From: Streptomyces sp. NBC_01214
Lineage (GTDB): Bacteria > Actinomycetota > Actinomycetes > Streptomycetales > Streptomycetaceae
Assembly (NCBI RefSeq): GCF_026340975.1
Contig: NZ_JAPEOS010000002.1
Location: 948,501-1,012,500, forward strand
Reading direction: 5' to 3'
Length of the DNA: 64,000 nucleotides
This document shows positions 1 to 7,806 of this stretch, piece by piece; position 1 is the first letter of the stretch, and every line of letters begins with the position of its first letter. The notes beneath the pieces were generated by a model. It was not told the DNA's origin and ran no database searches. It saw only the letters and a list, made by a program, of their open reading frames with translations. Made by a program: the position numbers and the translations under genes.

Positions 1-108
1 GTGGGCCGCGAAGAGCTTGGTGTAGAAGAGCTCGGCTATGTCGCCGATCGCCGCCCCGACGGCGGGCAGGGTGGCTCGTACGGTCGCGCTCGACTTCTCG
101 GACAGCAT
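1..108 (-). CDS. hmpA: Flavohaemoglobin (nitric oxide dioxygenase), N-terminal fragment
   Basis: Only the first 36 codons are inside the window. The translation opens MLSEKSSATVRATLPAVGAA and continues IGDIAELFYTKLFAAH, the start of the globin domain of flavohaemoglobins, which oxidise NO to nitrate with NAD(P)H, FAD and haem. The gene runs off the left edge, so the haem ligands and reductase domain cannot be checked. An NsrR-type palindrome lies 35 bp upstream and nsrR itself is the next gene on the same strand, the expected neighbourhood for an NO-detoxification gene. A plain single-domain globin is the alternative, since the reductase half is not visible. Confidence 0.8.
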   Translation of the reverse strand, partial: MLSEKSSATVRATLPAVGAAIGDIAELFYTKLFAAH

Positions 109-142
109 GCGGAACTCCTCGCGTGATGGACGTGACTGTGTG

Positions 143-165
143 AATTTGCATTTAAGATGCGTATT
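143..165. promoter_or_regulatory. NsrR-type operator upstream of hmpA
   Basis: This 23-bp imperfect palindrome, read on the minus strand as AATACGCATCT / TAAATGCAAATT, has matching outer AAT/ATT and GCAT/ATGC half-site cores around a central A. Its length and half-site resemble Streptomyces NsrR sites, and an almost identical palindrome sits just ahead of nsrR at 736-758. It is inferred to repress hmpA until NO destroys the NsrR cluster. Confidence 0.65.
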
Positions 166-263
166 TTTGATCGAAGAAAGACCGCCTCGGTGCGGACTTT
201 CGTTCGAACTCCCGCCGGCCCGGTCCGGTCCGGCGGTGCTAACCGGCCATGCGGCCCGAGGGG

Positions 264-719
264 TCAGGGACCCCCGGATCCGGTCGGCGCCCTGCTCGAA
301 ATGCCCAGCAGGAGCGGTCCGGTCGGGGACGCCACCAGGTCGTTCACCGTGAGCGGGTCCAGTGCGGCGAAGAAGGCCTCCTGGGCCCGGCGCAGGGCGC
401 CGCGCAGTACGCAGGCGCCGCGCAGCGGGCAGGGCGAGGTGCCCTCGCACTCCACGACGTCGCCCTCGCCCTCCAGTTCGCGCACCACCGCGCCGACCGG
501 CGCGGCGCGCCCGGCGGCGGTCAGGGCGAGCCCGCCGCCACGGCCGCGCCGGGCCTCGACCAGGCCGAGGTGCTGCAGCCTGGCGACCACCTTGGCGGTG
601 TGCGTGTAGGGGACCTCCATGGTCGCCGCCACGTCACGGGTGGTCGGGAGGTCCGTTTCCTCGACGGCCAGGCGCATCAGGACGCGCAGCGCCAGGTCGG
701 TGAATCGGGTCAGCCGCAT
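264..719 (-). CDS. nsrR: NsrR, Rrf2-family nitric-oxide-sensing repressor
   Basis: The 151-residue product has an N-terminal winged helix (about 1-60, MRLTRFTDLALRVLM) and a three-cysteine cluster motif at C91, C97 and C103 (C-x5-C-x5-C), the spacing expected for the [4Fe-4S] ligands of Streptomyces NsrR. The family represses flavohaemoglobin genes and is derepressed when NO nitrosylates the cluster. The start at 719 matches the family N-terminus; the open frame extends further upstream but that part is unrelated. A perfect palindrome 17 bp upstream suggests autoregulation, and the same site type precedes hmpA. The C-terminal tail after about residue 130 is Gly/Pro-rich and ordinary for the family. 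Confidence 0.88.
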   Translation of the reverse strand: MRLTRFTDLALRVLMRLAVEETDLPTTRDVAATMEVPYTHTAKVVARLQHLGLVEARRGRGGGLALTAAGRAAPVGAVVRELEGEGDVVECEGTSPCPLRGACVLRGALRRAQEAFFAALDPLTVNDLVASPTGPLLLGISSRAPTGSGGP

Positions 720-735
720 GGGGTCACCGTAGGCA

Positions 736-758
736 AACTTGCATCCCTGATGCAAGTT
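736..758. promoter_or_regulatory. NsrR-type operator upstream of nsrR
   Basis: A near-perfect palindrome with arms AACTTGCATC and GATGCAAGTT (10 of 10 matching) around CCT. It shares GCAT/ATGC half-sites with the palindrome at 143-165. It ends 17 bp before the nsrR start codon, so occupancy would block nsrR transcription. Confidence 0.72.
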
Positions 759-984
759 AGGCCCGCGCTTGACTCCGCGAGGTCCCGCGAGGTCCCGCGA
801 GGCCCGCGCTTGGCCGAAACCGATGGGGTTTGTGGGGCTGAAGAGGCTCATGGGGGAGGTGGGTGACCCCAAAGGGTGCCCGCGCCCGGACGGAGTAGTC
901 CCACCCTTTTGTGTAATGGTCCCACCACGTTCCGTGCTGAAAGGCTGCTGCCGAAGATCCATGGAGTGATCGAAAGGGAAAGAC

Positions 985-2391
985 ATGTCGGTCCAGGCAG
1001 GTTCCGAGTCCGAGGCCCAGGCACCGCAGCGCAGTCTGGGGACGGCGGCCGCACGGAACTTGGCAACCACGACCAAGTCCGCGCCGCAGATGCAGGAGAT
1101 CACTTCGCGGTGGCTCCTGAAGATGCTGCCGTGGGTGTCCGTGCAGGGCGGCACGTACCGCGTCAACCGCCGGCTGAGCTACTCGGTCGGCAACGGCGTC
1201 GTGGAGTTCATCAAGACCGGCACCCAGGTCCAGGTGATCCCGGCCGAGCTCGGCGAGCTCCCGCTGCTGCGCGACTACGAGGACCTCGACGTCCTCGGTG
1301 AACTCGCCCAGCGGTGCCGGCAGATCGACTTCGAGGTCGGCCAGGAGCTGACCTCCTTCGGCAGCCCCGCCGACCAGGTCTTCCTGCTCGCCCACGGCCG
1401 CATCGAGCAGATCGGCCCCGGCCCCTACGGGGAGGACGCCGTCCTGCGGACCGTCGCCGACGGCGCGTACTTCGGCGACGACTCCCTCGTCGATGAAGAA
1501 TCGATTTGGGAGTACACCGCCCGCGCCGCCACCTCCGGCACCGTCCTCACCCTGTCCCGGCAGGACTTCCAGCTCCTCGCCGACCGGGTCGAGTCGCTGC
1601 GCGAGCACGTGGAGGACGTACGGACCCGGCCCGGCCGGGAGACCAACACGTACGGCGAGGCCGCGATCGAGCTCTCCGCCGGCCACCGGGGCGAGGCCGT
1701 CCTCCCCGGCACCTTCGTGGACTACGAGGCCCGGCCGCGCGAGTACGAACTCTCCCTTGCACAAACGGTCCTGCGGGTGCACAGCCGCGTCGCCGACCTC
1801 TACAACCACCCGATGAACCAGACCGAGCAGCAGTTGCGGCTCACGGTCGAGGCGCTGCGCGAGCGCCAGGAGCACGAGATGCTCAACAACCGCGACTTCG
1901 GCCTGCTCCACAACGCCGACTACGACCAGCGCATCCAGCCGCACGACGGCGCGCCCAGCCCCGACGACATGGACCAGCTCCTCAGCATGCGGCGCGGCTC
2001 CAAGCTGTTCCTGGCGCACCCCAAGGCGATCGCCGCCTTCGGCCGCGAGTGCAACAAGCGCGGCATCTACCCGGAGTCGGTGGACGTCGGCGGCAACCGG
2101 GTGCCGGCCTGGCGCGGGGTGCCGATCTTCCCGAGCAACAAGATCCCGATCAGCGACGCCCGCACCACGTCCATCCTGTGCATGCGCACCGGCGAGGACG
2201 AGCAGGGCGTGATCGGGCTCCACCAGCCGGGCATCCCGGACGAGATCGAGCCGAGCCTGTCGGTCCGCTTCATGGGGATCAGCGAGCAGGCGATCATCTC
2301 CTACCTGGTCACCGCCTACTTCTCGGCCGCGGTGTTGGTGCCGGACGCGCTCGGGGTGTTGGAGAACGTCGAGATCGGCCGTTGGCGCTGA
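985..2391 (+). CDS. eshB: Family 2B encapsulin shell protein with cNMP-binding insert (EshA/EshB type)
   Basis: This 468-residue protein has the HK97-like encapsulin fold of family 2, interrupted by a cyclic-nucleotide-binding-like domain at roughly residues 90-205 (from the VGQELTSFGSPADQVF stretch to LSRQDFQLLADRVESLREH). The C-terminal half, with LLSMRRGSKLFLAHPKAI and VDVGGNRVPAWRGVPIFP, is the shell-forming major part. Family members self-assemble into protein nanocompartments; EshA/EshB of Streptomyces belong here. An RBS-like AAAGGGA precedes ATG 985. The next gene, six bases after the stop, is a polyprenyl synthase, one of the recognised family 2 cargo types. The symbol eshB rests on recalled synteny with S. 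coelicolor SCO5249; EshA itself is the alternative. Confidence 0.85.
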   Translation: MSVQAGSESEAQAPQRSLGTAAARNLATTTKSAPQMQEITSRWLLKMLPWVSVQGGTYRVNRRLSYSVGNGVVEFIKTGTQVQVIPAELGELPLLRDYEDLDVLGELAQRCRQIDFEVGQELTSFGSPADQVFLLAHGRIEQIGPGPYGEDAVLRTVADGAYFGDDSLVDEESIWEYTARAATSGTVLTLSRQDFQLLADRVESLREHVEDVRTRPGRETNTYGEAAIELSAGHRGEAVLPGTFVDYEARPREYELSLAQTVLRVHSRVADLYNHPMNQTEQQLRLTVEALRERQEHEMLNNRDFGLLHNADYDQRIQPHDGAPSPDDMDQLLSMRRGSKLFLAHPKAIAAFGRECNKRGIYPESVDVGGNRVPAWRGVPIFPSNKIPISDARTTSILCMRTGEDEQGVIGLHQPGIPDEIEPSLSVRFMGISEQAIISYLVTAYFSAAVLVPDALGVLENVEIGRWR

Positions 2392-2396
2392 CCGCC

Positions 2397-3440
2397 GTGA
2401 ACGCCATCGCGACCGGTGAGGGCCAGGACGCCGCGGCCCTGCTGGAACGGACGAGAGAAGCGGTCGACCCGCAGCTGCGCCGCACGGTCGAGAGCCTGCC
2501 GGGTTCGATGCGGCGCGTGGCGATGTACCACTTCGGCTGGGTGCACGAGGACGGCAGCCCCGCCTCGGGCGGGGCCGGGAAGGCCATCCGGCCGGCCCTG
2601 GTGCTGGCGTCCGCCCAGGCCCTGCGCGGCACCGGGGCCGGTCCGGCGGATGAGGCCGTACGGGCGGCGGCGGCCGTGGAGTTGGCGCACAACTTCACGC
2701 TGCTGCACGACGACATCATCGACAAGGATGTCCGACGGCGGGGCCGGCCCACGGCCTGGACCGTCTTCGGGACGCCGGACGCCATCATCACGGGCGACGC
2801 GATGATGGCGCTCGCGCTGCGGCTGCTCGCGGAGGACCCGCACCCGGCCGCTGCGGAGGCCTCGGCCCGGCTCGCGGCCTGTGTCATCGAGCTGTGCGCG
2901 GGCCAGCAGGCGGACTGCGCCTTCGAGCAGCGTCCGCAGGTCACGCTCGACGAGTGCCTGGCCATGGCCACGGCCAAGACCGGGGCGCTCCTGGGCTGCG
3001 CGTGCGCGCTGGGCGCCCTGTACGCGGGGGCCGGGCCGGACGAGGTCGACGCCATGGACGCCTTCGGGCGGGAGGCCGGGCTGGCCTTCCAGCTGATCGA
3101 CGACCTGATCGGCATCTGGGGGGACCCGGGGCACACCGGCAAGCCCGCCGGGGCGGACCTGATCGCCCGCAAGAAGTCCCTCCCGGTCGTGGCCGCCCTC
3201 ACCTCGGACACCGCGGCGGGGAAGGAGCTGGCCGCGCTGTACGACGGCCCCATGGCCGGGGATGACGTGCGCAGGGCGGCCGACGCGGTGGACCGGGCCG
3301 GCGGGCGCGACTGGGCGCAGGCCGAGGCCGCGGACCGGATGGGGCGGGCGGTCCAGCAGCTGTCCCGGGCCGTTCCGGACCTCGGGGCAGCGGGCGGGCT
3401 GCTGGCGCTCGCGGAGTTCGTGACGCGCCGTACGCGGTGA
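2397..3440 (+). CDS. Polyprenyl (geranyl/farnesyl-type) diphosphate synthase, likely encapsulin cargo
   Basis: An all-alpha isoprenyl diphosphate synthase of about 347 residues carrying both Asp-rich motifs: LLHDDIIDKDVRRRGRP (first, DDIID) and FQLIDDLIGIWGD (second, DDxxxxWGD). It condenses isopentenyl diphosphate onto an allylic diphosphate; product length cannot be read here. The gene starts five bases after the encapsulin stop, so the two are probably translationally coupled. GTG 2397 is chosen; TTG 2382, overlapping the shell gene, is an alternative that adds five residues. The first 25-30 residues (NAIATGEGQDAAALLERT) could act as the shell-targeting segment, since family 2 cargo often uses disordered termini. 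A G-rich spacer and strong hairpin follow. Confidence 0.85.
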   Translation: MNAIATGEGQDAAALLERTREAVDPQLRRTVESLPGSMRRVAMYHFGWVHEDGSPASGGAGKAIRPALVLASAQALRGTGAGPADEAVRAAAAVELAHNFTLLHDDIIDKDVRRRGRPTAWTVFGTPDAIITGDAMMALALRLLAEDPHPAAAEASARLAACVIELCAGQQADCAFEQRPQVTLDECLAMATAKTGALLGCACALGALYAGAGPDEVDAMDAFGREAGLAFQLIDDLIGIWGDPGHTGKPAGADLIARKKSLPVVAALTSDTAAGKELAALYDGPMAGDDVRRAADAVDRAGGRDWAQAEAADRMGRAVQQLSRAVPDLGAAGGLLALAEFVTRRTR

Positions 3441-3466
3441 GCGCGCGGGGGCGCGAGTAGACCCCG

Positions 3467-3560
3467 GGGCCGAGGGGGCGAGGCTCGGGGGGGTTGGGGC
3501 CCGAAGGGGAGAGGCCCGAGGGGGCAGGGGCCGAGGGGGGCTGGGGCCCGAGGGGGGGGT
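3467..3560. repeat. G-rich degenerate repeat downstream of the prenyl synthase
   Basis: Several imperfect copies of a GGGGCCCGAGGGGG-like unit lie between the gene end and the terminator hairpin. Runs of six to eight Gs on the plus strand could form G-quadruplexes. No reading frame is supportable here. Confidence 0.5.
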
Positions 3561-3600
3561 AAGGCCCGTTCCGGTACCGCACGGTGCCGGAACGGGCCTT
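3561..3600. terminator. Terminator hairpin after the encapsulin operon
   Basis: Arms AAGGCCCGTTCCGGTACCG and CGGTGCCGGAACGGGCCTT pair over 19 bp with one mismatch around a CA loop. Like most Streptomyces terminators it lacks a long U tract. Confidence 0.8.
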
Positions 3601-3666
3601 ACCGCATGTCTGCGCCAACTCTAGGATCGCTCACGGTTGTTGACACGTGAGTGAAGGGTGTGACCA

Positions 3667-4260
3667 GTGGCGCTGGAGATACGTCAGGCGGATCAGTCGG
3701 ACCGGGACGCGGTGGCGCGATTGCTCGACGAGGCCTTCCGCACCGACCCGGTGAGCAGCTGGGTCTTCCCGGACCCGGAGCACCGGGCCGCGGTGCACGG
3801 GAAGTTCCTGGGCGTCTTCGTGGACGTGGCGTTGGAGGAGGGCCGGATCGACTACGCCGTGGACGGCTCGGCCGCCGCGCTGTGGCTGCGGATCCCGGCC
3901 GGCGAGCCCGAGGGTGAGGATGAGGTCCCGGCACGGATGCGGGCCGTGGCGGACCCGGACAACGAGCGGTGCGAGCTGGTCGGGCGCCTCACGGGCGCGG
4001 TGCACCCGACGGCGGAGGAGCACGAGTACCTGCTGATGATCGCGGTCGCCCCGGGCCGGCAGGGGCAGGGGCTGGGGAGCGAGCTGATCCGGCCGGTGCT
4101 GGAGCGCTGCGACCGCGAGGGCGTGCCGGCGTACCTGGAGGCGAGCAGCGAGCGCAGCAAGGGGCTGTACGAACGGCTGGGCTGGGAGTTCACGGGCGAG
4201 GCGGTGCAGCTTCCGGACGGGCCGCTGATGTGGCCGATGTGGCGCAAGCCGCGCGGCTGA
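3667..4260 (+). CDS. GNAT-family N-acetyltransferase
   Basis: The 197-residue single-domain protein has the acetyl-CoA binding signature IAVAPGRQGQGLGSEL at about 125-140 (R131-x-x-G-x-G), followed by YLEASSERSKGLYERLGWEFTGE, the usual motif B region of GNAT enzymes. It transfers an acetyl group from acetyl-CoA to an amine; the substrate cannot be told. GTG 3667 is preceded by AAGGG about 11 bp upstream. It sits alone between a terminator and the next promoter, so it is probably monocistronic. Confidence 0.82.
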   Translation: MALEIRQADQSDRDAVARLLDEAFRTDPVSSWVFPDPEHRAAVHGKFLGVFVDVALEEGRIDYAVDGSAAALWLRIPAGEPEGEDEVPARMRAVADPDNERCELVGRLTGAVHPTAEEHEYLLMIAVAPGRQGQGLGSELIRPVLERCDREGVPAYLEASSERSKGLYERLGWEFTGEAVQLPDGPLMWPMWRKPRG

Positions 4261-4294
4261 GAGCCGAGGTCGTCCCGCCCCGGGGTCATGGTCC

Positions 4295-4323
4295 TTGCGT
4301 AACCACTTCAGGCGAAGTACTTT
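4295..4323 (+). promoter_or_regulatory. Candidate vegetative promoter for the RibD-like gene
   Basis: TTGCGT and TACTTT are separated by 17 bp, a fair match to a sigma-70-type promoter, about 50 bp ahead of the TTG start at 4372. Seen by eye only. Confidence 0.4.
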
Positions 4324-4371
4324 ATGCGACGTGCCCCGGTGCGGCGGCACTGCCCAGTGGAAGAGAATCGC

Positions 4372-4953
4372 TTGCGCAAGCTCACGTACTTCATCGCCAC
4401 GAGCGTCGACGGGTTCATGGCGGACCCGGACGGCGACGGCGACTTCTTCAACGACTACCTGGACCCCGAGTACCTCGGATACCTCACGACCGAGTACCCG
4501 GAGACCCTGCCGACCCACGCCCACGAGATGCTGGGCGTCGACATCTCGACGGCCCGGCACTTCGACGCGGTCGTCATGGGGCGCGGCACCTACGACCCGG
4601 CCCTCAAGACGGGCGTCACGAGCCCGTACGCCCACCTGAAGCAGTACGTGGCCACGCGCTCGATCGCGGTCACCCCCGACCCGGCGGTCGAGCTGATCGG
4701 CGGGGACGTGGCGGCGCGGGTGCGGGAGCTGAAGGCCCGGGAGGGGCTCGGCATCTACCTCTGCGGAGGTGCGGACCTCGCCGGCCAGGTGGTCGAAGAG
4801 ATCGACGAGTTCGTGATCAAGACCTACCCGGTCTTCACCGGGACCGGGATCACCCTCGCGCGGGCCGGCTTCGCCCGGCGCGACCTGGAGCTGACCGGGG
4901 TCAAGGCCTTCGGTGGCGGGCAGGTCGTGACCACCTACTCGCGCAAGCGCTGA
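4372..4953 (+). CDS. Dihydrofolate reductase-family (RibD C-terminal-like) protein
   Basis: About 193 residues with the family start KLTYFIATSVDGFMADPDGD, the nucleotide-binding stretch FDAVVMGRGTYDP, and the C-terminal core GIYLCGGADLAGQVVEEIDE. The fold is that of DHFR/RibD reductases, NADPH-dependent; this subfamily (YwjB/YyaP-like) has no firm substrate. TTG 4372 is chosen because the homology begins right after it and GGAAG lies at a good distance upstream. An ATG at 4324 in the same frame would add 16 unrelated residues and overlaps the likely promoter. Confidence 0.75.
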   Translation: MRKLTYFIATSVDGFMADPDGDGDFFNDYLDPEYLGYLTTEYPETLPTHAHEMLGVDISTARHFDAVVMGRGTYDPALKTGVTSPYAHLKQYVATRSIAVTPDPAVELIGGDVAARVRELKAREGLGIYLCGGADLAGQVVEEIDEFVIKTYPVFTGTGITLARAGFARRDLELTGVKAFGGGQVVTTYSRKR

Positions 4954-4989
4954 CCCGCCGAACGCGAGGAACCGGCCTACCGTGGAGGT

Positions 4990-5193
4990 ATGGCCGGTGA
5001 ACAGCAGCACCACGCGCACGAGACGGTGGCCCCGCAGGCCGGGCACGAACAGCAGACGTGCCCGGCGTGCGGGCGCCGCGTCGACACGGTGGTCAGGCGG
5101 CGCAAGTCCCTCGGGATCTTCATCCCCGTGTGGGGTCGGGGTCCCTGCCGGAACCCCGACTGCCCCGATCACGTGGCTCCCGAGGAGCGGTGA
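4990..5193 (+). CDS. Small zinc-ribbon-like protein of unknown function
   Basis: A 67-residue protein with cysteine pairs CPAC (about 24-27) and, further on, CRNPDC, spaced like a small zinc ribbon; the N-terminus is His/Gln/Glu-rich. A clear GGAGGT precedes ATG 4990 by a few bases. It lies 36 bp after the RibD-like gene on the same strand and may be co-transcribed. No function is recognised; a zinc-binding adaptor or regulator is only a guess. Confidence 0.65.
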   Translation: MAGEQQHHAHETVAPQAGHEQQTCPACGRRVDTVVRRRKSLGIFIPVWGRGPCRNPDCPDHVAPEER

Positions 5194-5194
5194 C

Positions 5195-5863
5195 TCAGCC
5201 CTTGGCGGCGAGGTCCTTCGCACCCAGACCGGAGGCGAAGCCGTTGGCCCAGAGCTGGTTGACCCGTGCCCGCTCGGCGGAGTTCGGGTTGGCGTTCGTG
5301 CACGAGGTGCCCGGGCCGCCACCCGACATCAGCTCGCTGCACGGACCCGAGTAGTGGTCCGGCAGACCCAGCACGTGGCCGGTCTCGTGCGCCGTCACCC
5401 GGGTGGAGTTGTACTGCTGGTTCTGCCGGTAGTCGAGGAAGATGTAACCCCGGCCGTGCCCGTCCGTGCTCGCGTACGAGCCGCGTGAGTCGTTGCCCTC
5501 GCGGTACGAGAAGTTCCCGCCCGAGGACACCTCCCGCAGCTTGACGTTGGACACCGAGCTGTTCCAGATCTGCGTGGAGCGGGCTATCTGGCTGCGGAAG
5601 CTCGGGGCGCTGCGGGTGTTGTACGTGACGGTCACGGCCAGGGCGCCCGGATTGGCGGCGCGCTGCTCGGCGACCGAGCGCTGCACGGCCTCGAAGAAGG
5701 CCGCGTTGGCGGCCTCGTTCTCCGGCGAACGCTCGTACGCGGCGTAGCTCACGGCGTTTCCGACGGGGGCGGGCGCGGCGGTGGCGGTGGGGACGACGCC
5801 AAGGGCGGCGGCGAGGCCGAGGCCGACGGTCGTGGCCAGCACGGCCTTACGGGAGTGGCGCAT
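5195..5863 (-). CDS. snpA: Snapalysin-type secreted zinc metalloprotease (M7)
   Basis: The 222-residue preproprotein has a signal peptide (MRHSRKAVLATTVGLGLAAA, predicted cleavage near ATA/AP at 30-31), a propeptide, and the catalytic motif HETGHVLGLPDH at H159, E160, H163 and D169, the HExxHxxGxxD pattern typical of snapalysin. A Cys pair near the C-terminus (C175, C188) matches the family disulphide. It is a small secreted neutral protease. It is divergent from a LysR regulator, the classical snpA/snpR arrangement, with a strong palindrome between them. AGGAG lies about 8 bp before the ATG. Confidence 0.9.
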   Translation of the reverse strand: MRHSRKAVLATTVGLGLAAALGVVPTATAAPAPVGNAVSYAAYERSPENEAANAAFFEAVQRSVAEQRAANPGALAVTVTYNTRSAPSFRSQIARSTQIWNSSVSNVKLREVSSGGNFSYREGNDSRGSYASTDGHGRGYIFLDYRQNQQYNSTRVTAHETGHVLGLPDHYSGPCSELMSGGGPGTSCTNANPNSAERARVNQLWANGFASGLGAKDLAAKG

Positions 5864-5952
5864 GTGGGGGAGCTCCTACTCGTCCGGTGCGGTGGGGGGT
5901 GGTCTTTCGAACCGGAGTCTGCGGGAGGGGAAGTGCCCGGCGGATGATGTCA

Positions 5953-5981
5953 CTCCCCGATAGTGCGAACCTATCGGGGAG
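5953..5981. promoter_or_regulatory. Palindromic operator between snapalysin and its LysR regulator
   Basis: Perfect 11-bp arms CTCCCCGATAG and CTATCGGGGAG flank TGCGAAC. The central ATAG-N7-CTAT gives a T-N11-A type LysR box. It is the only strong dyad in the divergent spacer and is the expected target of the LysR protein. Confidence 0.75.
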
Positions 5982-6072
5982 ATTTCGGCAGCCCAACTAG
6001 CGTGAGAATGGCGGGATTCGGGGGGCTATCGGTGACTGGTGCGGTCAGTAGGGACCGGCCTACCCTCGGAGG

Positions 6073-7008
6073 ATGGAGCTTGAGGTCAGGCACCTGCGCG
6101 CGCTGTGCGCCATCGCCGACGCCGGAAGCCTGCACAAGGCCGCCCGGCAGCTCGGCGTGAGCCAGCCCTCCCTGACGACCCAGCTGCGCCGCATCGAACG
6201 GGCCCTCGACGGCGAGCTGTTCCTGCGCGAGCGGACCGGCTGCCGGCCCACCCCCTTCGGCCGGACCGTACTGGGCCGGGCCCGCCCGCTGCTCGCCGAG
6301 ATGGCCGCGCTGGTGGCGGAGGCCCGCGAACTGGCCCACGCCTCGCGGCTGCGCATCGGTTCCACCGCCAGCAGTGCGCTGCCGGGCTGGTTGCGGCGGA
6401 TCCACCGGCGGCTTCCGGACACCGAAACCTCGCTCGTGGTCGACGTCTCGGCCAATGCGCTGCTGCGGATGGTCGCCGCGGGACAGTTGGACGTGGCGTT
6501 CGTGCACGAGGTGGAGGGCAGTCCGCTGCGGGTGCCGCCCGGGCTGCAGATGCACGTACTGATGGAACGGGAACCGCAGTTCGTCTCGATGTCCCGGGAC
6601 CATCCGGCCGCCGGGCAGGCGGTGGTCTCCTTACGGGACCTGGCCGCCGACCGCTGGATGGTCGACCCCTCGGTCGACGGCGAGTGGGACGGCCTGCGCC
6701 GGGTCTTCGCCGGGGCCGGACTCGACCCGCCGGTGCTCCACGCCGACTACCACACGGCGACCTCGCTGATCATCTCCGGCGAGGCGGTCGCCCCGTGCCA
6801 GCCGACCTCCGGGCCGCGCGAGGACATGGCGATCCGGCCGCTCTGCGGGGACCCCCTCGCCGTGCGCCTGCTGCTGGCCACCAGGCCGGGCGCGCACGCG
6901 GAGGTCTACGAGGACCTGCGCGCCGCCTACCGCGAGGCCGCCCTGCGGACGCCCCCGTACCGGGCCTGGCTCCACCACCACGCGAGCCCACTGCTGGAGG
7001 CGGCCTGA
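6073..7008 (+). CDS. snpR: LysR-family regulator of snapalysin
   Basis: A 311-residue LTTR: N-terminal winged helix (MELEVRHLRALCAIADAGSL, residues about 1-60, with QPSLTTQLRRIERALDGELF as recognition region) and a C-terminal periplasmic-binding-like effector domain. It is divergent from the M7 protease gene, the arrangement in which the regulator activates the protease gene. The ligand is unknown. The start ATG has GGAGG directly upstream. The symbol is by analogy with snpR/mprR of other Streptomyces. Confidence 0.85.
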   Translation: MELEVRHLRALCAIADAGSLHKAARQLGVSQPSLTTQLRRIERALDGELFLRERTGCRPTPFGRTVLGRARPLLAEMAALVAEARELAHASRLRIGSTASSALPGWLRRIHRRLPDTETSLVVDVSANALLRMVAAGQLDVAFVHEVEGSPLRVPPGLQMHVLMEREPQFVSMSRDHPAAGQAVVSLRDLAADRWMVDPSVDGEWDGLRRVFAGAGLDPPVLHADYHTATSLIISGEAVAPCQPTSGPREDMAIRPLCGDPLAVRLLLATRPGAHAEVYEDLRAAYREAALRTPPYRAWLHHHASPLLEAA

Positions 7009-7114
7009 ACCAGGGGCCCCCTAGGCCCTCTCCTAGGCTGTCCCCTCCGGGCCGGGTCGATGCCCGACCGGGGCCGGGGCCGGGCCGGTGGCGGCCGGCC
7101 GCTCCCCGGCGGAC

Positions 7115-7128
7115 GTGACACAGGTCAC
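7115..7128. promoter_or_regulatory. Crp-like site upstream of the sigma factor gene
   Basis: GTGACACAGGTCAC matches the GTG-N6-GNCAC consensus recalled for Streptomyces Crp and is itself a palindrome (GTGAC/GTCAC). It lies about 50-60 bp before the ATG at 7177. Confidence 0.45.
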
Positions 7129-7176
7129 GGGAACTCCGCCCCGGGTGCCGGACAGCCGACAGGAGTGACCACAGAG

Positions 7177-7806
7177 ATGCGAACCCGGGTGCGGTCCGGG
7201 GATCCGGACGCCTATGCGGAGCTGTTCGACAGCTACGCCCGCACCCTCTACAACCACGCCTTCCGGATGACCGGCGACTGGGCCGCCGCGGAGGACGTCA
7301 TGTCCGCCGCCTTCCTGGAGGCGTGGCGGCTGCGCGGCACGATCGACCCCGAGGGCGGCTCGCTGCGGCCCTGGCTCCTGGGCGTCGCCACCAACCTCGC
7401 CCGCAACCACTGCCGCAGCAACCGGCGCTACCGGGCCGCCGCTGCCGCCGCCACGGCGGCGGCCGGTGCCGCGGCCGTGCCCGACCACGCCGACGAGGTG
7501 GCCGGCCGGCTGGACGACCGGCGGCAGATCGCGGCCACGCTGGGGCAGTTGAGTGCGCTGCGCGGACCCGAGCGCGAAGTCCTGCTGCTGTGCCTGGGCG
7601 AGGGACTGGAGTACGCGGAGGTCGCCCGAGTCCTCGACATCCCGGTCGGAACCGTCCGTTCCAGGCTGTCCCGCGCCCGTACGAAGCTACGCAAACTCGC
7701 TGAAACGGAAATGAAGAAGAAAAAGCGGGAACTCGCGGCCCGGCCCCGACAGACATATGGCGACCGCACGAACACGGTCCGGTCCGCACAGGAAGGAACC
7801 CGATGA
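7177..7806 (+). CDS. ECF-type RNA polymerase sigma factor
   Basis: About 209 residues with sigma region 2 (DPDAYAELFDSYARTLYNHAFRMTGDWAAAEDVMSAAFLEAWR) and sigma region 4 (LGQLSALRGPEREVLLLCLGEGLEYAEVARVLDIPVGTVRSRLSRARTKLRKL). ATG 7177 is chosen because AGGAG lies 11 bp upstream; the frame is open 5' to 7060. The C-terminus has an unusual basic run (KKKKRELAARPRQ). The ATGA overlap with the next gene, a membrane protein, shows co-translation, the usual layout for an ECF factor with a regulatory partner. A Crp-like site lies upstream. Confidence 0.82.
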   Translation: MRTRVRSGDPDAYAELFDSYARTLYNHAFRMTGDWAAAEDVMSAAFLEAWRLRGTIDPEGGSLRPWLLGVATNLARNHCRSNRRYRAAAAAATAAAGAAAVPDHADEVAGRLDDRRQIAATLGQLSALRGPEREVLLLCLGEGLEYAEVARVLDIPVGTVRSRLSRARTKLRKLAETEMKKKKRELAARPRQTYGDRTNTVRSAQEGTR

